Shown here: piece by piece, positions 34,054 through 44,200 of the stretch | How positions within the stretch are numbered: position 1 is the first letter of the stretch | Layout: each line of letters opens with the position of its first letter | Assembly: GCA_013140985.1 (NCBI GenBank) | Contig: JABFRU010000004.1 | Span: 1-46,746 of the forward strand | DNA from: Chitinophagaceae bacterium | Lineage (GTDB): Bacteria > Bacteroidota > Bacteroidia > Chitinophagales > Chitinophagaceae | Direction of reading: 5' to 3' | DNA: 46,746 bases | Made by a program: the position numbers and the translations under genes | The notes under the pieces: generated by a model | What the model was told of the DNA's origin: nothing | The model's database searches: none | The model's input: the letters and a program-made list of their open reading frames with translations, nothing else

Positions 34054-34109
34054 TAAATTTTAAATGTCAGATGTTAAATGGGTTTCATTTAAAATTTAGC
34101 ATTTAACAT
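34054..34109. repeat. Interleaved inverted repeats in the nuoD-nuoH gap
   Basis: TAAATTTTAAATG (34054-34066) pairs exactly with CATTTAAAATTTA (34086-34098), and ATGTTAAATG (34071-34080) pairs exactly with CATTTAACAT (34100-34109). The order A-B-A'-B' is interleaved. The AT-rich repeats fill most of the 65-bp gap at the exact place where nuoE-F-G are normally found. Confidence 0.75.
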
Positions 34110-34115
34110 TCAACA

Positions 34116-35267
34116 TTAGCGATCGATATCAGGTATCACCAGGTCTAATGTTCCCATCATTGCCACCAAATCACCGATCTTACTGCCACGGGCAATATGA
34201 TCCAATACAGACAAATTCGAAAATCCTGGTGACCGGAATTTAATTCTGAAAGGGTTTGTACCGCCTTCGCTTACAATATAAACTCCCAGTTCACCTCTTG
34301 CTGTTTCAACTCTTGTATAAAATTCTCCTTTGGGTAATTTTAAAACCGCTTTAGTTTTGGTTAATACTTCACCTTCCGGAATATTATCAATTAGTTGTTC
34401 GATGATACGAATGGATTGATTCATCTCACGGATACGCACCATATAACGGGCAAATGAATCGCCGCCGGTTTCCAGGACCTCATCAAATTCAAGTGTAGAA
34501 TAGATCTCGTAAGGATATAATTTTCTTATATCACAACTTACACCGCTTCCCCTTCCTGTCGGACCAGTACAGCCGTATGAAATAGCATCTTCAGCAGATA
34601 AGACACCTACATTTTTCATCCTGTTTTGAAAAATGATATTGCCGGTCACCATTTCATCATACTCATGCACCTTGCGTTTATATAATTGTATGAACTCTTT
34701 TACCCTCTTCTGAAAATCCGGATGAATATCCTGCATCACACCGCCGGGCACCATATAGTTCATCGTTAACCTGGCACCGCAGGTCTCTTCCATGATATCA
34801 TTGATCGTTTCTCTTTCCCTGAACGCATGAAAAAAAGGAGTGAAAGCACCGAGGTCCATCGCCATGGCTCCCCACCAAAGTTCATGTGAAGCAATTCTTG
34901 TCAATTCATCCATCAGCACTCTTATCACTTGTGCTCTTGGCGGAATTTCTACCTGTAATCCTTTCTCCACACACATTGCACAGGCATGATTATTTATATG
35001 AGCAGATAAATAATCCATCCGGCTGGTAACATAAATGAATTGCCGGTAGCTTAGGCTCTCACACATCTTTTCAATGGAACGATGAATATAACCAAGATGT
35101 GGCTCTACTTTTTTGATCGTCTCACCACTTAATGTAATAACAAGATGAAGCACACCATGTGTAGCCGGGTGCTGCGGACCTACGTTAATAATGAATTCAC
35201 CAGGCTGCCCAACCTCTGCGAAGGAAGGATGTGATGAACCAGCAATTATTTGTGTCTCTCTATACAT
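34116..35267 (-). CDS. nuoD: NADH-quinone oxidoreductase subunit D
   Basis: The 383-residue 49-kDa-type subunit has NVGPQHPATHGVLHLVITL with the His next to the quinone site, PHLGYIHRSIEKMCES, YVTSRMDYLSAHINN, GPTGRGSGVSCDIRK and ends RGSKIGDLVAMMGTLDLVIPDIDR. It is separate from nuoC, not fused as in some enteric species. In this operon nuoH follows directly. Confidence 0.95.
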   Translation of the reverse strand: MYRETQIIAGSSHPSFAEVGQPGEFIINVGPQHPATHGVLHLVITLSGETIKKVEPHLGYIHRSIEKMCESLSYRQFIYVTSRMDYLSAHINNHACAMCVEKGLQVEIPPRAQVIRVLMDELTRIASHELWWGAMAMDLGAFTPFFHAFRERETINDIMEETCGARLTMNYMVPGGVMQDIHPDFQKRVKEFIQLYKRKVHEYDEMVTGNIIFQNRMKNVGVLSAEDAISYGCTGPTGRGSGVSCDIRKLYPYEIYSTLEFDEVLETGGDSFARYMVRIREMNQSIRIIEQLIDNIPEGEVLTKTKAVLKLPKGEFYTRVETARGELGVYIVSEGGTNPFRIKFRSPGFSNLSVLDHIARGSKIGDLVAMMGTLDLVIPDIDR

Positions 35268-35310
35268 TCAGAAATTTCAAATACAGTTTTTAAAATTCTT
35301 CTTTAGGCGA

Positions 35311-35347
35311 CTTAAAGCCCCTCCTGCAGAGGGGTTTGGGGAGGCCT
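35311..35347. repeat. GC-rich palindromic element, copy E, between nuoC and nuoD
   Basis: The hairpin CCCCTC-CTGCA-GAGGGG (35318-35334) continues as TTTGGGGAGGCC. On the reverse strand it starts GGCCTCCCC, like copies A and C. It abuts the nuoC stop codon at 35348. Confidence 0.7.
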
Positions 35348-35806
35348 CTATAGCTTGATCATATTAACCGGGTCTTCAAAATCTTTCCGCAATGGATTCT
35401 TTCCTTCCCAACCATCGGGTAATATCAATAAACGCAGATCGGGATGGTTGAGAAAATTCACACCGAATAATTCATATACTTCTCTTTCATGAAATTCAGC
35501 TGTCCGCCATATATGTGAAACAGATTCTATTTCCGGTTTATTTCTGTCGAGTTTACATCTTACAACAAGGTTATGGCGATATTGAGTAGAAGATAAATGA
35601 TACACCATTGTCAGGTGTGTCTTCCAGTCAATGCATGTCAGGCAAAAAAGATAATTAAAGAAGAGTGAGCTTTCATGGCGAAGCAATTCAGCAGCCGACA
35701 GCCAGTCCTTTGATTCAATATTTATATTGATCCACTCGCCTCCTTCTTCAAAAGTGGCAGCAGGAAGGAGTTCGGTTATTTTAGCTTTCAGTTCTTCGTT
35801 GGTCAT
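35348..35806 (-). CDS. nuoC: NADH-quinone oxidoreductase subunit C
   Basis: The 152-residue 30-kDa-type subunit has [27 protein letters not shown], then [46 protein letters not shown] split by the conserved Arg and Phe. It packs against NuoD in the peripheral arm. It overlaps the nuoB stop by 4 bp, a sign of translational coupling. Confidence 0.95.
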   Translation of the reverse strand: MTNEELKAKITELLPAATFEEGGEWININIESKDWLSAAELLRHESSLFFNYLFCLTCIDWKTHLTMVYHLSSTQYRHNLVVRCKLDRNKPEIESVSHIWRTAEFHEREVYELFGVNFLNHPDLRLLILPDGWEGKNPLRKDFEDPVNMIKL

Positions 35807-36342
35807 TCTTTTCCTGCTTTTATTTGCTCTCTTGTCAATCCTTTTTTTATTTTTTCCTGGAGAGTGATGAGTGCATGCAGTAATGCTTCGGGTCTTGGCG
35901 GGCAGCCTGCTATATAAACATCAACCGGTATGATATGATCGGCACCTTTCACCACTGAATAGGTATTATAAAAAAAAGGACCTCCGCTGATAGCACAGGC
36001 CCCCATGGCGATCACATATTTGGGGTCGGCCATTTGATCATATAACCTTTTCAATACTGGCCCCATTTTATTGACAATGGTGCCGGCAATGATGATCACA
36101 TCGGCTTGCCTGGGTGTAGCTCTCGCAACTTCAAACCCGAATCTCGAAAAATCATATTTGGCCGAAGCAGTCGCCATCATTTCGATACCACAGCAACTGG
36201 TGGCAAAAGTGAGTGGCCATAATGAGTTGGCCCTTGCCCAATTGATCAGGTCATCAAGTTTGCTCAGCGCCACATCAGTGCCGCCGACACTATGTACTTC
36301 GCCGGGAAATGTAGCTTCTAATTTTTTTTGCTCTTCGGTCAT
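35803..36342 (-). CDS. nuoB: NADH-quinone oxidoreductase subunit B
   Basis: The 179-residue PSST-type subunit binds cluster N2 with paired cysteines in [15 protein letters not shown], and the rest in [13 protein letters not shown] and [14 protein letters not shown]. It is at the end of the electron path to quinone. The start ATG at 36342 gives a typical N-terminus of soluble Glu/Lys-rich residues. Confidence 0.95.
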   Translation of the reverse strand: MTEEQKKLEATFPGEVHSVGGTDVALSKLDDLINWARANSLWPLTFATSCCGIEMMATASAKYDFSRFGFEVARATPRQADVIIIAGTIVNKMGPVLKRLYDQMADPKYVIAMGACAISGGPFFYNTYSVVKGADHIIPVDVYIAGCPPRPEALLHALITLQEKIKKGLTREQIKAGKE

Positions 36343-36374
36343 TAACCTTAAACTTTTAAACCCTTAAACCTTCA

Positions 36375-36743
36375 TCACATCCATTTTAACGCACCTTTTT
36401 TATGTGCGTATAAAAATCCCATAAATAATATAAAAAAGAAAATAACGATCTCGATCAGTGCGATCCAGCCGGCGCTTTTCGCCACCACTGCCCATGGATA
36501 AAGAAATACCAGCTCCACATCAAATATCAAGAAGATCAGGGCGAATAAATAATAACCCACATTCAGTTGTATCCATGTCTTTCCCTGCGTTGGAATACCG
36601 CACTCATAAGGTTCTCCTTTTTGTTTATTGGTGGTTGGTTTTAATACAAATTTTGAGATAAGGATAGCGATGCCGGAAAAAGCGATCGCTGCGATAATAA
36701 GTACGATGAGTGAGGCCGCACCCATAGGGAAATTGATTTCCAC
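36375..36743 (-). CDS. nuoA: NADH-quinone oxidoreductase subunit A
   Basis: The 122-residue three-helix protein has KGEPYECGIPTQGKTWIQLNVGYYLFALIFLIFDVELVFLYPW split by the loop with the conserved Cys. It is the first gene of the operon. The start is probably GTG at 36743, since the next ATG cuts the first helix's lead. A 111-bp gap separates it from the divergent TraB gene and must hold the promoter for nuo. Confidence 0.92.
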   Translation of the reverse strand: MEINFPMGAASLIVLIIAAIAFSGIAILISKFVLKPTTNKQKGEPYECGIPTQGKTWIQLNVGYYLFALIFLIFDVELVFLYPWAVVAKSAGWIALIEIVIFFFILFMGFLYAHKKGALKWM

Positions 36744-36854
36744 GAATATAATAACTATGAGCTAAAAAAAGACATGACAATTATCAACGGATGAATTGAA
36801 AGGCCACCCGGTTTTCATTAATAGTCGTAATATTACATAAACCATTTGTTTGAT

Positions 36855-37787
36855 ATGAATCGCAAGGCTATTTTTCTCATTTTATTGGTCATTTTCGTAT
36901 TTGCATGCAAACAAAAAGATGCTCAGAAACTATCCAATGAAAATTCTCTTTTATGGAAAGTGAGCGGCAATGGATTGAATGAGCCATCTTACCTGTACGG
37001 GACCATGCATATTATTTGTAAAGAAGATGCTTTGCTAAGCGAAAATTTCATATCGGTCATCAAAGGAACGGATGCGATCGTATTTGAAATTGATATGGAG
37101 AATATTGGTATGGACGAAATGATGGAATCTTTGGAAAAAATGAAAATGAAAGGAGATACAACATTGGAAGATCTTTTAGATGAAGCCGATCTTGCCAATG
37201 TGAAAGAGTATATAGAAGAAGCTGATCTTATGCTTCCTTATTCTGAACTCAAATCTTATCTTCCTATCCTGGCCTATGCGATCCTTGCGGAAGGAATATC
37301 GGAGTGTGAAGAATCAACCGGTATCGAAGAGGAGATCACCAGTATTGCAAAAAAATACAAGAAAAAAACATTTGGGATCGAAACGCTGGAGTACCAGATG
37401 GGGGTTATGGACAGCATTTCCTATTCGGTACAGGCCAATATGCTGGCGGATTATATTGACAGTCTTCGCCGGCCCGGGGGAATAGCAATAGAAAAAGAGA
37501 AACTGAGAGGATTCAATAAAGTATATACAACCCAGAACCTGGATTCGTTGAATAAATTAATTGTAGAAATAGACCCGACTTTTACGGAAGCATTTGCAGA
37601 TATATTATTATATAACCGTAACCGTAATTGGGTGGCCGAATTGAAAAAATTAATGAAAGAAAAATCACTGGTACTGGCGGTAGGCGCTGGTCATTTACCC
37701 GGGAAAAAGGGCCTCATCGATCTTTTAAGAAAAGAGGGATATGAGGTAACACCAGTTGAAAATAATATATCCCCGAAGAAAAAATAG
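36855..37787 (+). CDS. TraB/GumN family lipoprotein
   Basis: With the ATG at 36855 the protein (310 aa) has a signal peptide MNRKAIFLILLVIFVFAC with lipobox VFAC at residues 15-18. It continues with SLLWKVSGNGLNEPSYLYGTMHI (the GxxH motif), ETLEYQMGVMDSISY and LVLAVGAGHLPGKKGLIDLLRKEGYEVTPV, the typical C-terminal GAGHLPG of the family. The role is uncertain; members are predicted to be metallopeptidases related to ChaN/Tiki. It is anchored to a membrane. Confidence 0.88.
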   Translation: MNRKAIFLILLVIFVFACKQKDAQKLSNENSLLWKVSGNGLNEPSYLYGTMHIICKEDALLSENFISVIKGTDAIVFEIDMENIGMDEMMESLEKMKMKGDTTLEDLLDEADLANVKEYIEEADLMLPYSELKSYLPILAYAILAEGISECEESTGIEEEITSIAKKYKKKTFGIETLEYQMGVMDSISYSVQANMLADYIDSLRRPGGIAIEKEKLRGFNKVYTTQNLDSLNKLIVEIDPTFTEAFADILLYNRNRNWVAELKKLMKEKSLVLAVGAGHLPGKKGLIDLLRKEGYEVTPVENNISPKKK

Positions 37788-37790
37788 CTT

Positions 37791-38510
37791 TTATCCGTAC
37801 AATTCAAGATGGATCGCTTTGCCGGGGTATCCCATCTCCACAATTTTCTTCTTCGCATCATCGATCATATTTTTCCAGCCGCAGAGATAGAAAACAGCTT
37901 CCTGCCGGTCTTTGCATAACTCTTCATAAACAGGATGAACATATCCAATATGTCCGTCCCATTTTTCACGGGATAGGGTTGGATGATAATGGAAATTGGG
38001 TAATTTTTTTTCGAGTTCTTTTAGTTCATCATAATAAAGAATATCTTCTTTTGTCCTGGCGCCAAAGACGAGATAAATATTCTTAAAAGGAATAGTATGC
38101 AGGTAAAGATAATTGATCATGCTTCTGAATGGCGCAACACCGGTGCCGGTGCATATAAAAAAAATGTCATTGTCCAGTTTTTTGGGTAAGGTAAATACAC
38201 CCTGTGCGCCACGGAATGTCAGTTCACTTCCAACCTTTATTTCATTAAAAAGATAAGTGGTTCCAACACCTCCTTTTGCCAGCACAACGAGCAACTCAAA
38301 TACATTGCCGCCATCGGGCCATGAGGCAATGGAATAACTTCTTACTCTTTTATTGGATTTTTCATGAATGGGAAGATCGAGGGTAACGAACTGGCCTGGT
38401 ATAAAATCAAAAGAAGGAGTATCTGAAACCTCAACAAAGAACCGCCTTGTATTGGGAGTAAAATCCTCGATCCGTATAACTTTTCCTTTTCGCCATGATA
38501 ACAGGGCCAT
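37791..38510 (-). CDS. Ferredoxin-NADP+ reductase-like flavoprotein
   Basis: The 239-residue protein has the FAD-binding motif RVRSYSIAS, followed by an LLVVLAKGGVGTTYLF segment, then the NAD(P) motif FFICTGTGVAPFRSMI, and at the C-terminus VFYLCGWKNMIDDAKKKI as seen in FNR family proteins. The end with a Tyr-Gly (LELYG) resembles plant-type reductases. It moves electrons between ferredoxin/flavodoxin and NAD(P)H. It may connect PFOR-reduced ferredoxin to pyridine nucleotides. It converges with TraB with a 3-bp gap. Confidence 0.85.
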   Translation of the reverse strand: MALLSWRKGKVIRIEDFTPNTRRFFVEVSDTPSFDFIPGQFVTLDLPIHEKSNKRVRSYSIASWPDGGNVFELLVVLAKGGVGTTYLFNEIKVGSELTFRGAQGVFTLPKKLDNDIFFICTGTGVAPFRSMINYLYLHTIPFKNIYLVFGARTKEDILYYDELKELEKKLPNFHYHPTLSREKWDGHIGYVHPVYEELCKDRQEAVFYLCGWKNMIDDAKKKIVEMGYPGKAIHLELYG

Positions 38511-38694
38511 TCTTATAGTTTTGGCGAAAATTACGAACAGGCCCTCATTGCCTGTTTATGAGATTGAGAATTTATTGAAACTGCGCCCAATTACTTTATT
38601 GCCCGGGTATTCAAAAACAATTTCACAAAAAATCACTTGCAAATCATTAGGTGCTTGATTAAATTAAATAATTTAGGAAATAATTTTAACGCTT

Positions 38695-41244
38695 ATGACA
38701 AAGCTGGTCAAAATATATTGCCTTTCCGTTGTATTTATATTATTCATTTCCTGCAACAGTGACAATCATAGGCAGGAAAAAGTTGAAACGGACGGAATGG
38801 AGTTGGCCATGCGCCAGGAATTCATGATGACCCGTGACCCGGCACTGAATATTATTCCGAGGGAAAGATTGAATGCTGCCCGTTATTATATGGAGAGTAT
38901 TGATCCATCAGTTACCGGCAGGCTTACGGCGCTTGCCTGGCAGGAGAGAGGGCCCAGCAATGTAGGGGGACGGACAAGGGCGATCATGATCGACAAAAGA
39001 GATGCATCAGGTAATACTGTGTTTGCTGGCTCAGTCAGCGGAGGAATGTTCAAAACGACCAATTTCCTCAGTACTCCTCCTGCCTGGACGCCGGTAAATG
39101 ATTTTTTGCCCAATCTTGCTATTACTGCTATCGTACAGAACCCGGTAAATATGGATACAATGTATGCAGCAACCGGCGAAGGCTGGTTCAATATAGATGC
39201 AGTGCGTGGCGGAGGTATTTATAGAAGCATTAATGGTGGTACAACCTGGACCCTGATGGCTTCAACCAATCAATTTGAATACGTCCAGGACTTTGTGATA
39301 GATAATAGCGGTAATCTTTATGCTTCTTTACGAAACTTTGCTACAGCTAACCGTGGAGTGATGCGTTCAACCGACAGGGGAGCAACCTGGACACAGGTAT
39401 TGGGCGCTCCGTTACCAGGTTTTGAAACAGGACGGGCCACCGATCTCGAAATAGCAGCTAATGGGGACATATATGCTGCATTAGGGATCTTTGGAAGAAG
39501 TGTGGTAATGAAGTCATCTTTTGCTACGCATGGCGCTAATACCGGTGCAGCAGGTAACTGGGTAAACATTACCCCAACAACTCCTACGATCACTCAACGA
39601 ACAGAAATCTTGGTTGCTCCATCTGATGCACAAAGGGTTTATTTACTGATGCAGGATAGCGCCACATTGCAGGTACTAAATATTTTCCGTTCAACAAATG
39701 GGGGAACTAACTGGACCACATTGACAGCACCCAACCTTGGCCCACAAACATGGTATAATCTTATTGGCGCTGTTGATCCCTCTGATGCAGATATCCTGAT
39801 CATTGGAGGATTGAATCTTACCAGATCCACTAATGCAGGGGATAACTGGAGTACATCAATAAGCGGCGGAGTGCATGTAGATCATCATGCATTGATATTT
39901 GATGGATCTTCCAAACTGATTAATGGCAATGATGGTGGTATTTATTACTCCACCAACGCCAATACTGCCTCTCCTGCTTTTGCAAATAAGAACAGCGGGT
40001 ATAATGTGACGCAGTATTATGGATGTGATGCACATCCGAGCGCTGCCGATTATTTCCTGGCAGGTTCCCAGGATAATGGAACCCAAAGATTTACCACTCC
40101 CGGAGTGAATAATACGACGAATGCAACCGGAGGAGACGGAGGTTTTTGCCATATAGATCAAACCGATGGTCAACTACAGATCACTTCAAATACCGGTAAT
40201 ATTTATAACAGATCATTGAACGGAGGTGGAAGTTTTTCATCTCTCGGCGCTGTGAATAATAGCCGCGGTCAGTTTATTAATCCAACCGATATGGATGATG
40301 TTCAAAAAGTATTATACTGTGGTGATGATCCCGGCAGGTATTATTGTATCACTAATCTCACGGGGACACCGGCAGGGCAAGCCATTTCAGTAACTGCCAT
40401 GGGAACAAGGTCCGTCACAGCAGTTAAAGTGGATCCTTTTGCACCCAATACAATTTGGCTGGGAGCTTCGATTGGCACAACAACGGCTCTTGTCCCAATG
40501 GTACTGAAAATTTCCAATGCCAATACCGGGACGCCAAATGTGCAGATCAATGTTACGGTTCCTGCTGCAGCAGGTGCAGCTATTTCAAGTATTGATATAG
40601 ACCCGGCCAATGCCAATCACATTTTAGTGACCTTATCCAACTTTGGTGTTGTTAGTGTTTGGGAAAGTACAGATGGTGGTAATAGTTATTCCGGTATAGA
40701 AGGAAACCTTCCGGATATGCCCATTCGCTGGGGACTCTTTGCCCCTTCCAATGCACAATTAAATGGAACCGCTGGTGGCAATGGTGGAATAATGCTGGGT
40801 ACCGAACTGGGTGTTTGGACAACTTCACAGATCGCTGGCGCCGCCACACAATGGATCCCAAATAATTCAGGTCTTGCTAATGTAAGGACCGATATGCTTA
40901 AATACAGACCGGGAGATAATACAGTTGTAGCTGCTACACATGGACGGGGACTTTTTACAACTACAGTTCCAACTGTTGTTACAGGTATTGATAATCCAAC
41001 CAACACAACAGATTTTATTAAATATATCAGTGCAGATAAGGATAAGCTGCTTATCGTACCGGGCAAGTTGCAGGTAAAAACGATGACGATAACATTATTC
41101 AATGCAGCGGGGCAACGGGTCAAAGAAATGCAAACCCGTTACCAGAGTACTACCATTCCTATCAGTGATCTGCCAACAGGAGTGTATATTGTAAAATGTA
41201 CGGGAGATAAGAAAGAGAATTTTATTCAGAAATTTAGTAAGTAA
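38695..41244 (+). CDS. Secreted BNR/sortilin-type propeller protein with C-terminal sorting domain
   Basis: The 849-residue protein starts with MTKLVKIYCLSVVFILFISC, a signal with lipobox FISC. Residues 80-770 contain many propeller repeats with BNR-like Asp-box (GGIYRSINGGTTWTLMAS, RSTDRGATWTQVLG, SSTNGGTNWTTLT-type, GVWESTDGGNSYSG) seen in sialidase and sortilin-like proteins. The last 70 residues (MTITLFNAAGQRVKEMQT, STTIPISDLPTGVYIVKC, FIQKFSK) form a type IX secretion system C-terminal sorting domain. Predicted outer-surface or secreted. Combination of lipobox and sorting tail is odd; see findings. Confidence 0.8.
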   Translation: MTKLVKIYCLSVVFILFISCNSDNHRQEKVETDGMELAMRQEFMMTRDPALNIIPRERLNAARYYMESIDPSVTGRLTALAWQERGPSNVGGRTRAIMIDKRDASGNTVFAGSVSGGMFKTTNFLSTPPAWTPVNDFLPNLAITAIVQNPVNMDTMYAATGEGWFNIDAVRGGGIYRSINGGTTWTLMASTNQFEYVQDFVIDNSGNLYASLRNFATANRGVMRSTDRGATWTQVLGAPLPGFETGRATDLEIAANGDIYAALGIFGRSVVMKSSFATHGANTGAAGNWVNITPTTPTITQRTEILVAPSDAQRVYLLMQDSATLQVLNIFRSTNGGTNWTTLTAPNLGPQTWYNLIGAVDPSDADILIIGGLNLTRSTNAGDNWSTSISGGVHVDHHALIFDGSSKLINGNDGGIYYSTNANTASPAFANKNSGYNVTQYYGCDAHPSAADYFLAGSQDNGTQRFTTPGVNNTTNATGGDGGFCHIDQTDGQLQITSNTGNIYNRSLNGGGSFSSLGAVNNSRGQFINPTDMDDVQKVLYCGDDPGRYYCITNLTGTPAGQAISVTAMGTRSVTAVKVDPFAPNTIWLGASIGTTTALVPMVLKISNANTGTPNVQINVTVPAAAGAAISSIDIDPANANHILVTLSNFGVVSVWESTDGGNSYSGIEGNLPDMPIRWGLFAPSNAQLNGTAGGNGGIMLGTELGVWTTSQIAGAATQWIPNNSGLANVRTDMLKYRPGDNTVVAATHGRGLFTTTVPTVVTGIDNPTNTTDFIKYISADKDKLLIVPGKLQVKTMTITLFNAAGQRVKEMQTRYQSTTIPISDLPTGVYIVKCTGDKKENFIQKFSK

Positions 41245-41261
41245 AAAAATCTGTTTTAGTT

Positions 41262-41269
41262 TACCTTTG
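41262..41269 (+). promoter_or_regulatory. -7 promoter box of mfd
   Basis: TACCTTTG matches TAnnTTTG; it is 8 bp before the mfd ATG. A TTTAG 24 bp upstream (41233-41237) is a poor -33 match. Confidence 0.5.
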
Positions 41270-41277
41270 CCGCTCTC

Positions 41278-44200
41278 ATGAGTGTGAAGGAATTGCTGGA
41301 ACAGTATCAAAACACCCCCCGCCTTTTTCAATTGGCGGACAGGCTCTCTTTTGCTTCGTCTCAAAAAATATATCTGAAGGATCTCAGGGGAAGCTCATCA
41401 CAGTTTGTTGTAGCGGCTGCCTTTCTTCATCCATCCTGTTCCCAACTCAATCATTTGATTGTATTGAATGACGCAGAGGAAGCGGCGTATTTTCATAATT
41501 CACTGGAGAACCTGACCGAAGCGTTAGACATTTTTTATTTCCCTTCTTCTTTTAAAACAAGAAAAAATTTTCACTTACTGAATTCTTCGCATGTCATGCT
41601 GAGAACAGAGGCGTTGACAAAACTTTCGACAGGAGGCAATAAGAAGATCATCGTTACTTATCCCGAGGCATTATTTGAGAAAGTGGTATTGCCCGGAACT
41701 CTTTCTTCCAATATCATTCATATCAAGACGGGCGATTCATTGAATATGGAGCAGATATTATTGCAATTGGCTGATTATGGTTTTGAACGGACAGATTTTG
41801 TATATGAGGCGGGGCAGTTCGCCATCCGTGGCGGTATCCTTGACATTTATTCTTTCGGCAATGAAAAACCTTACCGGGTTGAATTGTTTGGCAATGAAGT
41901 TGATTCTATCCGTATTGTTGACCCAGAAACACAATTAAGTGAGAGGAGATTGTTGCAGGTAAGTATCATTCCTAATGTAGATACGCAATTCAAAAATGAA
42001 GAGAGGATATCGTTGTTCGAGTTTCTCCCCGAAAATACAATAGTATGGTTACAGGATTTTGAATTATGTAAAGAAAGATTGGAAGACAGCGAAGAAGACC
42101 TGCAGATATTTTTCAGGATCCGGGATGAAATAAAAGAACGAAACCTCACGACAAAGGCACAAGGGACAAGGAACAAGAGACAAGAGGAAGAGAATGATAA
42201 CCTGGAAAAGAAAGAAGTAACAACAAATGATTTTATTAATTCAAGGGATTTGGGAGACTATCTTTCTAAAAAGCATTTGGTTGAATTTGGTTACCAGCGT
42301 CATCTTGCAAACTTCGAAATAGAATTCAGGACCAAAGAACAACCGGCATTCAACCGGCAATTCGATCTTTTGATAAGGGACTTAAAAAACTGGGAGAGCA
42401 AAGGGTTTCAATTATTCCTTTTTGCCGATAATCCAAAACAGTTGGAAAGACTGCAAAGTATTTTTGATGACCTCAAAGCAGAAATTGTTTTTAACCCGAT
42501 CACTGTTTCTATTCATGAAGGATTTATTGATGAGGATCAAAAGATCGTTTGTTATACAGATCATCAAATATTCCAGCGTTATCATAAATACAAGGTAAAA
42601 CAGGCGTATAATAAAAATAAGGCGCTGACATTACGAACACTGAGGGAATTGCAACCGGGAGATTTTGTAACGCATATTGATCATGGTGTAGGCGTATTCA
42701 GCGGTTTGCAAAAAATAGAGGTGAATGGAAAATTGCAGGAAGCAGTGCGACTTATCTACAGGGACAGCGATATTTTATATGTCAACATCAACAGCCTTCA
42801 TAAAATTGCCAAGTACACCGGCAAAGAAGGCAGCGTTCCGAAAATAAATAAACTGGGAAGCGATGTTTGGAATAAGCTCAAGGATAAAACTAAGGCGAAG
42901 GTTAAGGAAATAGCTTTTGATCTCATAAAATTATATGCCAAAAGAAAAGCGCAGCATGGATTTCAGCATGCGCCGGATAATTATATGCAAACGGAACTGG
43001 AGGCTTCTTTTATTTATGAAGACACTCCCGACCAGGGCAAGGCAACAGCCGATGTAAAAAAAGATATGGAATCACCATCTCCGATGGACAGGTTAGTGTG
43101 TGGCGATGTTGGCTTTGGGAAAACAGAAGTAGCGATAAGAGCTGCATTCAAAACAAATATTGATGGTAAGCAGGCAGCTATTCTTGTTCCCACAACCATT
43201 CTTGCCTTCCAGCATTATAAAACTTTCAGCGAACGGCTAAAAGATTTTCCTGTTACGGTTGATTATATCAACCGTTTTAAATCTGCCAAAGAGAAAAAAG
43301 AAACGATGAAGAAAGTAGAGGAAGGAAAAGTTGATATCATCATTGGGACACATGCATTGTTGGGAAAAGATGTAAAATTCAAAGACCTTGGATTGCTGGT
43401 GGTGGATGAGGAACAAAAATTTGGTGTAGGGCATAAAGAAAAGATCAAAACATTGCGTACGGCCGTTGATTGTTTGACATTGACAGCAACACCGATACCA
43501 AGAACATTACAATTCTCATTGATGGGTGCGAGAGATCTTAGTATCATTAACACTCCGCCGCCGAACCGGCAACCGATACAAACAGAAGTGCAGGTATATA
43601 ATGAAGATCTGATCCGTGAGGCTATTTATTTTGAAACAGAAAGAGGAGGACAGGTCTTTTTTATCTATAACCGTATTGCTGGTTTGGGAGAAATGACTGC
43701 TATTATACAAGCCTTATGTCCTGACCTGAGTATTGGTTATGCCCACGGACAAATGGAAGGTCATCACCTGGAAGAAAGGATCATGGATTTTATTGACAAA
43801 AAATATGATGTACTTGTCTGCACCAATATTGTTGAAAGCGGTGTTGACATTCCGAATGTGAATACGATCATTGTTAACAATGCACATCAATTTGGTCTCA
43901 GTGATCTGCACCAGTTAAGAGGAAGGGTAGGAAGAAGTAATAAGAAAGCTTTCTGTTATTTATTATCGCCGCCGATGAGCACTTTGCCGGATGATTCAAG
44001 AAAAAGATTGCAGACACTGGAGCAGCACAGCGACCTGGGCAGCGGTTTTCAAATTGCCATGAGGGATCTTGATATAAGAGGAGCCGGTAATTTACTGGGT
44101 GGAGAGCAAAGTGGTTTTATGGCGGAGATCGGTTTTGAGATGTATCAAAAAATATTGGATGAAGCGATCAAAGAATTAAAGCGTTCTGAATTCAAAGAAT

